This document shows, piece after piece, positions 1 to 4,675 of a stretch of 5,894 bases of DNA; within the stretch, counting starts at the first letter, position 1; the number at the start of each line of letters is the position of its first letter. A program made the position numbers and the translations under genes. The notes under the pieces were generated by a model. That model ran no database searches and was not told the DNA's origin. It was given only the letters and a program-made list of their open reading frames with translations. The stretch is from Pseudomonadota bacterium (GTDB taxonomy: Bacteria > Pseudomonadota > Alphaproteobacteria > Sphingomonadales > Sphingomonadaceae): NCBI GenBank assembly GCA_023424095.1, contig JAFAEG010000060.1, positions 1-5,894 on the forward strand, in the 5' to 3' direction.

Positions 1-615
1 GCAACTGGACCCCGGCCTTCGCCGGGGAACATTCACATCGCGGTCGCCGACGTCACCGACCGCGCCTCCGTCGACCGAGCGTTTGCCGAGGCGCGGGAAG
101 CGAACGGTCCGATCTCCATCCTCGTCAACAATGCCGGCGCGGCGCAGGGGGCGGCGTTCGGGAAGGTCAGCGAGCAGCTCTGGCGCAACATACTGGCGGT
201 CAATCTGGACGGCGTCTTCCATTGCTCGCAAGCCGCGCTGCCTGATCTGCTGGCCGACTCGGCGGGCCGGATCGTCAACATCGCCTCGATGGCCGGGTTG
301 TACGGCTTCGCTTATGCCGCGCCCTACATCGCCGCCAAGCATGGCGCGGTCGGCCTGACCCGGGCGCTGGCGGCGGAATATGCGAAGACCAAACTGCGCG
401 TGAACGCGGTCTGCCCGGGCTTCGTCGCCAGCGACATGACCGACGGATCGGTCGCCAATATCCAGGCGACGACGGGGCGCAGCGCGGACGAGGCGCGCGA
501 GGGATTGGCCAAGCTCAATCCATCCGGACGGCTGATCCTGCCGGGCGAGGTCGCGGCGCTCGCCCTTGACCTGATCCTCTCGGAGCGCAACGGCGAGGCA
601 GTGGAGATTGCATGA
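1..615 (+). CDS. Short-chain dehydrogenase/reductase (SDR), 5' end cut off by window edge
   Basis: This is the C-terminal 204 residues of a classical SDR, read in frame 1 from the first base. The family is usually about 250 residues, so roughly 45 are missing, including the Gly-rich nucleotide-binding TGxxxGxG motif. Visible motifs, numbered from the window edge, are NNAG (43-46), the structural/catalytic Asn69, Ser96 (in NIASMAG), and Tyr109 with Lys113 (YIAAK). The Ser-to-Tyr spacing of 13 is normal, and a CPGFV motif follows at 138-142. The catalytic tetrad is therefore intact and the enzyme should be an active NAD(P)-dependent oxidoreductase. In this operon a hydroxyacyl-CoA/oxoacyl-CoA or ring-ketone step is likely, but the substrate is inferred. 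The C-terminus stops at NGEAVEIA and lacks the DGG usual in the family. The stop overlaps the next gene's start (ATGA, 612-615). Confidence 0.93.
   Translation, partial: ATGPRPSPGNIHIAVADVTDRASVDRAFAEAREANGPISILVNNAGAAQGAAFGKVSEQLWRNILAVNLDGVFHCSQAALPDLLADSAGRIVNIASMAGLYGFAYAAPYIAAKHGAVGLTRALAAEYAKTKLRVNAVCPGFVASDMTDGSVANIQATTGRSADEAREGLAKLNPSGRLILPGEVAALALDLILSERNGEAVEIA
10..27. repeat. Perfect 7-bp hairpin with CTTC loop inside the SDR gene
   Basis: CCCCGGC (10-16) and GCCGGGG (21-27) are perfect reverse complements around the loop CTTC. The element encodes PRPSPG, a Pro/Gly-rich loop just before the SDR strand IHIAVADV. Its layout (7-8 bp stem, four-base loop) resembles the REP hairpins at 4581-4668, but the sequence differs. 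One such palindrome could arise by chance in 5.9 kb of GC-rich DNA, so its identity as a repeat element is uncertain. Confidence 0.35.
603..606 (+). promoter_or_regulatory. Ribosome binding site GGAG for the crotonase gene
   Basis: GGAG lies five bases before the ATG at 612 and inside the last codons of the SDR gene. It supports 612 as the start and fits coupled translation through the ATGA overlap. Confidence 0.6.
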
Positions 616-1421
616 ATCCTGATACTTTTGCTGCGCAGCATTTTGGCTGGAGTTTCGATGCGGGGGTGGCGACGGTCACGCTCAATCGCCCCGAGCGGAA
701 GAACCCGCTGACCTTCGAATCCTATGCCGAGCTGCGCGATACCTTCCGCGAGCTGGTCTATACCCCGGCAGTGAAGGCGGTGGTGGTGACCGGCGCGGGC
801 GGGAACTTCTCGTCAGGCGGCGACGTGCACGAGATTATCGGCCCGCTGACCGAAATGGATATGCCGCGGCTGCTCGATTTCACCCGCATGACCGGCGATC
901 TGGTCAAGGCGATGCGCGGCTGTCCGCAGCCGATCGTCGCGGCGATCGACGGCGTCTGCGTCGGCGCTGGCGCAATCATGGCGATGGCGAGCGACCTCAG
1001 GCTGGCGACGCCCGAAGCGAAGACCGCTTTCCTGTTCACGCGTGTCGGCCTGGCCGGTTGCGACATGGGCGCTTGCGCGATCCTGCCGCGGATCATCGGC
1101 CAGGGCCGGGCCAGCGAATTGCTGTTCACCGGGCGCAGCATGAGCGCCGAGGAAGGCCTCGCCTGGGGCTTCCACAACCGGCTGGTGGCGGCTGACGCGG
1201 TGCTCGCCGAGGCGCAGGCGCTGGCGCGCAGCCTCGCCGCCGGGCCGACCTTCGCCCACGGCATCACCAAGACGCAGCTCAACACCGAATGGAATGTCAG
1301 CCTGGAGACCGCGATCGAGATGGAGGCGCAGGCCCAGGCGATCTGCATGGCCACCCAGGATTTCCGCCGCGCCTTCGAAGCCTTCGCCGCCAAGCGCAAA
1401 CCGGAGTTCCGGGGTGACTGA
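612..1421 (+). CDS. Enoyl-CoA hydratase/isomerase (crotonase) family protein lacking both hydratase glutamates
   Basis: The 269-residue protein has the usual length and fold signatures of a crotonase. LNRPERKNPL (24-33) is the N-terminal strand, NFSSGGDVHEI (65-75) the first oxyanion-hole segment, and GVCVGAGAIMAMASD (114-128) the second. VGLAGCDMG (145-153) precedes LPRIIGQGRA (158-167), and the C-terminal helix ends FAAKRKPEF. Aligned by eye with rat mitochondrial hydratase, catalytic Glu144 is replaced by Ile122 and Glu164 by Arg144, so simple water addition by the known mechanism is unlikely. Asp151 falls where dienoyl-CoA isomerase and 4-chlorobenzoyl-CoA dehalogenase carry a catalytic Asp, 12 residues before the Gly of the IIG turn. 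It probably acts on a CoA thioester as an isomerase, a C-C hydrolase or another crotonase-type enzyme. Neighbours suggest a dearomatised, aminobenzoyl-CoA-derived substrate. The fold is certain, the reaction is not. Confidence 0.93.
   Translation: MNPDTFAAQHFGWSFDAGVATVTLNRPERKNPLTFESYAELRDTFRELVYTPAVKAVVVTGAGGNFSSGGDVHEIIGPLTEMDMPRLLDFTRMTGDLVKAMRGCPQPIVAAIDGVCVGAGAIMAMASDLRLATPEAKTAFLFTRVGLAGCDMGACAILPRIIGQGRASELLFTGRSMSAEEGLAWGFHNRLVAADAVLAEAQALARSLAAGPTFAHGITKTQLNTEWNVSLETAIEMEAQAQAICMATQDFRRAFEAFAAKRKPEFRGD
1403..1406 (+). promoter_or_regulatory. Ribosome binding site GGAG that fixes the GTG start of the acyl-CoA dehydrogenase
   Basis: GGAG lies seven bases before GTG at 1414. The frame is open back to an ATG at 1294, but the extra 40 residues are an Arg/Pro/Ser-rich shadow of the crotonase gene. 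The recognisable acyl-CoA dehydrogenase N-terminus (TDRAFLDWPFF) begins directly after the GTG. Confidence 0.7.
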
Positions 1422-2580
1422 CCGCGCCTTCCTCGACTGGCCCTTCTTTGACGAGAGCCATCGGCGGCTGGGCGTGGAGCTGGACGCCTGGTGTGCGGCG
1501 GAGCTGGCGGAAGAGCCGGGCGCGGATACGGACGCCGAATGCCGGGCGCTGGTGGCGAAGCTCGGCAAGGGTGGCTGGCTGCGCTACTGCGTCCCGCGCG
1601 CGTTCGGGGGCGTGCACGAGACGCTGGACGTGCGCTCGCTGGCGCTGATCCGCGAGACGCTGGCGCGTTATTCGGGGCTGGCCGATTATGCCTTCGCGAT
1701 GCAGGGGCTGGGCTCGGGCACAATCTCGCTGTTCGGCAGCCTCGCGCAGCAGGAGGCCTATCTTCCTGCGGTCGCCTCGGGCCGCAAGATCGCGGCCTTC
1801 GCGCTGACCGAACCCGGCACCGGCTCCGACATCGCCAATCTGGAACTGGAGGCGGTGGAGAGCGGCGACGGCTATGAGCTGAACGGCGCCAAGACCTACA
1901 TCTCCAATGGCGGCATCGCCGATTTCTACGTGACCTTCGCGCGCACCGGCGAGGCGGCGGCGGCCAAGGGCGTGTCCGCCTTCATCGTCGATGCCGATAC
2001 GCCGGGCCTGGACGCGAGCGAGCGGATCGAGGTGATCGCGCCGCATCCGCTGGCAACCCTGAAGTTCGACCGCGCCCGCCTCCCCGCCGCCGCTTTGCTC
2101 GGCGAGCGCGGTCGCGGCTTCCAGCAGGCGATGGCGACATTGGACATCTTCCGCACCAGCGTCGGCGCTGCCGCCTTGGGCTTCGCGAGGCGAGCGCTGG
2201 ACGAGGCCACCACCAGAGCGCTTGGCCGCAAGCTGGGCGACGGGACGCTGGCCGACAATCCGATCACGCAGAGCAAGCTCGCGGAGATGCTGGTCGACAT
2301 CGAGACGTCGGCTTTGCTTATCTACCGCGCCGGCTGGGTCCGCGACGTGCAGGGCCGACGCAACAGCCGCGAGGCGGCGATGGCCAAGCTCCACGCCACC
2401 GATCGCGCGCAGGCGGTGATCGACAAGGCGGTGCAGATGTTCGGCGGCCTCGGTGTCACCAAGGGCTGCATCGTCGAGCGGCTCTATCGCGAGATCAGGG
2501 CGCTGCGCATCTATGAAGGCGCGAGCGAGGTGCAGAAGGTCGTCATCGCACGCGCGCATCTGAAGGACTTTGCCGCATGA
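1414..2580 (+). CDS. Acyl-CoA dehydrogenase (FAD-dependent)
   Basis: With a GTG start at 1414 the protein is 388 residues, normal for the family. It has an alpha-helical N-terminal domain (about 1-125). The middle beta domain carries the signature FALTEPGTGSDI (129-140) and NGAKTYISNGG (157-167). The C-terminal four-helix domain carries QMFGGLGVTKG (341-351) and RIYEGASEVQ (365-374). Glu368 in YEGASE sits where medium-chain acyl-CoA dehydrogenase has its catalytic base, so alpha,beta-dehydrogenation of an acyl-CoA is expected, with electrons passed to electron-transferring flavoprotein. It overlaps the upstream gene by 8 bases and the downstream gene by 4 (ATGA, 2577-2580). In an anthranilate-type pathway it would oxidise a ring-derived or ring-opened CoA ester. 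The substrate cannot be read from the sequence, and short- or branched-chain acyl-CoA activity is the alternative. Confidence 0.95.
   Translation: MTDRAFLDWPFFDESHRRLGVELDAWCAAELAEEPGADTDAECRALVAKLGKGGWLRYCVPRAFGGVHETLDVRSLALIRETLARYSGLADYAFAMQGLGSGTISLFGSLAQQEAYLPAVASGRKIAAFALTEPGTGSDIANLELEAVESGDGYELNGAKTYISNGGIADFYVTFARTGEAAAAKGVSAFIVDADTPGLDASERIEVIAPHPLATLKFDRARLPAAALLGERGRGFQQAMATLDIFRTSVGAAALGFARRALDEATTRALGRKLGDGTLADNPITQSKLAEMLVDIETSALLIYRAGWVRDVQGRRNSREAAMAKLHATDRAQAVIDKAVQMFGGLGVTKGCIVERLYREIRALRIYEGASEVQKVVIARAHLKDFAA
2563..2567 (+). promoter_or_regulatory. Ribosome binding site AAGGA for the Rid-family gene
   Basis: AAGGA lies nine bases before the ATG at 2577, within the last codons of the acyl-CoA dehydrogenase gene. 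It supports the start that overlaps the upstream stop. Confidence 0.6.
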
Positions 2581-2981
2581 CCGCGCACCGCGCCTTGCTC
2601 CCGCCCGGCTGGCCGCGGCCCAAGGGTTATGCCAACGGCATCGCCGCGAGCGGACGGCTGGTCGTCACTGGCGGCGTGGTCGGCTGGGACGAAAACGAGG
2701 CGTTTCCAGAAGACACGCTGGCGGGACAATTCGCGCAGGTGCTGGCGAACATCGTCGCCATCCTGGCCGAAGGCGGCGCGGGGCCGGAACATGTCGTGCG
2801 GATGACCTGCTACGTCACCGACATCGAGGAATATCGCACGAGCCTGCCCGCGATCGGCGCCGCCTGGCGGGAGCATATGGGCAGGAATTTCCCGGCCATG
2901 GCGCTGGTCGCGGTGACGTCTCTCGTCGAGCCGGCCGCTAAGATCGAGATCGAGGCAACAGCGGTGGTGCCGGAATTATGA
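2577..2981 (+). CDS. Rid-family (RidA/YjgF-like) protein without the canonical catalytic arginine
   Basis: The 134-residue protein is the usual single-domain length for the YjgF/YER057c/UK114 family, which forms trimers with active sites between subunits. Visible family features are GYANGIAASGRLVVTGGVVG (17-36), the helix GQFAQVLANIVAILAEGG (50-67), VVRMTCYVTDIEEY (73-86) and the final strand KIEIEATAV (122-130). Canonical RidA hydrolyses reactive enamines and imines and needs an Arg in a PAR motif. Here the motif reads FPAM, so Met108 takes that place, while the Glu before IEA (Glu124) is kept. The gene lies inside an aminoaromatic-type operon, where dearomatising 2-aminobenzoyl-CoA would give an enamine/imine. 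Deamination or handling of that intermediate is the attractive role, but the lost Arg means the RidA mechanism cannot be assumed. The start overlaps the previous stop, and the stop overlaps the ligase start (2978-2981). Confidence 0.93.
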   Translation: MTAHRALLPPGWPRPKGYANGIAASGRLVVTGGVVGWDENEAFPEDTLAGQFAQVLANIVAILAEGGAGPEHVVRMTCYVTDIEEYRTSLPAIGAAWREHMGRNFPAMALVAVTSLVEPAAKIEIEATAVVPEL

Positions 2982-4576
2982 AGAGCGCGCATGTCGACAC
3001 ATTCGTCCGCGACCGCCTCCCGCCAAAGAGCGCGCAACCGGATTTCCTGTTCGACCTGCCAGAGCTCAAATATCCCGAAAGCTTGAACGCCGCGGTCGAG
3101 CTGATCGGCAGCCAGCCGGCCGACGTGCTGGCCGTCGTCAACGACCTGGGCGAATGGACCTATGGCCAGATGCGCTCGCTGTCCGACCGGATCGCGCGAC
3201 TGCTGACCGAGGAAGAAGGGCTGGTCCCCGGCAATCGCGTCATGCTGCGCGGGCCGAACAATGCGACGATGTTCGCGGCCTGGCTCGGCGTGCTGAAGGC
3301 GGGCGGCGTGGTGGTGTCGACCATGCCCCTGCTGCGTCCCGGTGAGATCGCGACCCTGCTGAAGCGCGCGGAGATCAGCCACGCCATCGTCGACAGCCGC
3401 TTCATCGACGATTTCCGCCAGGGCGCCGCGGAGGCCGGGACGGTCAGGTCGCTGCTCCTCTACGACGGCGATCACGGCAAGGGCGCGCTGGAGACGCGGC
3501 TCAACGATGTGGCCGAGGGCTTCGAACCGGTCGCCACCCATCGCGACGATCCGGCGATGATCGCCTTCACCTCCGGCACGACCGGCAGCCCCAAGGGCTG
3601 CATCCATTATCACCGCGACATATTGGCCAGCTGCGACAGCTTCGCGCGCCATGTGCTGCAGCCGAAGGCCGGTGCGCGCTGGGCCTGTTCGGCGCCGATC
3701 GCCTTCACCTTCGGGCTCGGCATGCTGCTGATGTTCCCCTGGCGCTTCGGCGGAACGGCGGTGACGATCGAGACGCCGGGCCCCAAGCCGATGCTGGACG
3801 CGATCAGGCGGCACCGGATCACCAACCTCGCCACCGCGCCGACCGCCTATAAGGCGATGATCCCCCTGCTCGGCGAGGCGGACATTTCGACGCTCGACAC
3901 CTGCGTCTCCGCCGGCGAGCATCTACCGGCCGCCACGTGGCAAGCCTGGCACGAGGCGACGGGTCACAGGATCGTCGACGGCATCGGCGCGACCGAGATG
4001 ATGCACATCTTCATCTCCGCGAGCGGCGAAGACATCCGCCCCGGCGCGACCGGCAAAGCGGTGCCGGGCTATGCCGCGACCGTGCTGGACGATGACGACC
4101 AGCCGATGCGCGAGGGGACCGGGCGGCTGGCGGTGAAAGGCCCCACCGGCTGCCGCTATTTCGACGATCCACGCCAGGCCAAATATGTCCAGAATCACTG
4201 GAACGTGACCGGCGACACCTACCGGCTCGATGGCGACGGCTATTTCTGGTTCGTTGCCCGATCGGACGACATGATCATTTCCGCCGGCTACAATATCGCC
4301 GCGCCGGAAGTGGAGAATGCGCTCTACGCCCATCCCGCGGTGCAGGAATGCGCGGTGATCGGCACCCCCTGCCCCGAGCGCGGCCAGAAGGTCGCGGCGT
4401 TCGTGGTGGTCTCGCCCGGCTATGCCGCTGACGACGATCTGGCCGGCGTTCTGCAGGACCATGTGAAGGCCCGCATCGCCCCCTACAAATATCCGCGCGC
4501 GGTGACGTTCGTGGACGCGCTGCCGAAGACGGCGACGGGGAAATTGCAGCGGTTTGCTTTGAAACAACCCACGTAA
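2978..4576 (+). CDS. AMP-forming aryl-CoA ligase, benzoate/2-aminobenzoate-CoA ligase type
   Basis: This 532-residue member of the adenylate-forming (ANL) superfamily activates a carboxylic acid with ATP and loads it onto CoA. The motifs are in order: phosphate-binding loop FTSGTTGSPKG (197-207), GIGATEM (335-341), TGD (411-413), the hinge region ARSDDMIISAGYNI (427-440), PEVE (443-446), and PKTATGKLQR (516-525) with catalytic Lys522. The N-terminal stretch with TFVRDRLPP, FDLPELKYPESLN and LVPGNRVMLRGPNN resembles 2-aminobenzoate- and benzoate-CoA ligases. The aromatic acid preference is supported by family likeness, and the choice of anthranilate over benzoate or salicylate rests on neighbouring genes. 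It is the last gene of the operon. Its own ribosome site is weak (only GGA close to the ATG), so it is probably translated by coupling from the Rid gene through ATGA at 2978-2981. No key motif is missing. Confidence 0.93.
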   Translation: MKSAHVDTFVRDRLPPKSAQPDFLFDLPELKYPESLNAAVELIGSQPADVLAVVNDLGEWTYGQMRSLSDRIARLLTEEEGLVPGNRVMLRGPNNATMFAAWLGVLKAGGVVVSTMPLLRPGEIATLLKRAEISHAIVDSRFIDDFRQGAAEAGTVRSLLLYDGDHGKGALETRLNDVAEGFEPVATHRDDPAMIAFTSGTTGSPKGCIHYHRDILASCDSFARHVLQPKAGARWACSAPIAFTFGLGMLLMFPWRFGGTAVTIETPGPKPMLDAIRRHRITNLATAPTAYKAMIPLLGEADISTLDTCVSAGEHLPAATWQAWHEATGHRIVDGIGATEMMHIFISASGEDIRPGATGKAVPGYAATVLDDDDQPMREGTGRLAVKGPTGCRYFDDPRQAKYVQNHWNVTGDTYRLDGDGYFWFVARSDDMIISAGYNIAAPEVENALYAHPAVQECAVIGTPCPERGQKVAAFVVVSPGYAADDDLAGVLQDHVKARIAPYKYPRAVTFVDALPKTATGKLQRFALKQPT

Positions 4577-4675
4577 AAGCCCGTCATTCCAGCGAAAGCT
4601 GGAATCTCATTTCCCTTCCTGCTGCGTCCCAGGAAGAAGGGAGATTCCAGCTTTCGCTGGAATGACGGAGGGTGC
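4577..4675. terminator. Possible bidirectional transcription end between convergent genes
   Basis: The ligase (+) and E2 (-) genes converge here and the only structure is the REP doublet, which could fold as two hairpins or one long stem on either transcript. On the minus strand the stem is followed by GGGCTTTTAC, a short T run of four. On the plus strand no T run follows. It is not a classical intrinsic terminator; REP structures are known to stabilise or end transcripts. Confidence 0.35.
4581..4668. repeat. REP doublet / REPIN-like element with perfect 28-bp inverted arms
   Basis: The left arm 4581-4608 is the exact reverse complement of the right arm 4641-4668 (28 of 28). Each arm contains its own 8-bp stem ATTCCAGC/GCTGGAAT, with loop GAAA at 4594-4597 and TTTC at 4652-4655. 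The two hairpins (4586-4605 and 4644-4663) therefore stand as inverted copies around a 32-base centre, which has a further imperfect match (CCCTTCCT against AGGAAGAAGGG). Two inverted REP hairpins of this kind define REPINs, which are moved by RAYT transposases encoded elsewhere in the genome. The element fills nearly all of the 99-base gap between two converging genes. Confidence 0.85.

Noticed and set aside
83..358. Plus-strand open frame overlapping the SDR
   Set aside because: It is out of frame with the clear SDR motifs and its product is Arg/Ser-rich with no domain.
1294..1413. A 40-residue N-terminal extension of the acyl-CoA dehydrogenase from ATG 1294
   Set aside because: The extension is a low-complexity shadow of the crotonase frame. 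GTG 1414 has a good GGAG site and gives the normal family length.
758..3922. Long open antisense frames (up to about 420 codons) opposite the crotonase, acyl-CoA dehydrogenase, Rid and ligase genes
   Set aside because: They mirror strongly supported genes in GC-rich DNA, where stops are rare on the opposite strand. Their translations are Arg/Ala/Pro- or His/Gln-rich without recognisable domains.
4577..4675. Small RNA, tRNA or CRISPR repeat in the convergent gap
   Set aside because: The structure is fully explained by two inverted hairpins. There is no cloverleaf, no promoter, and no repeated spacer pattern.
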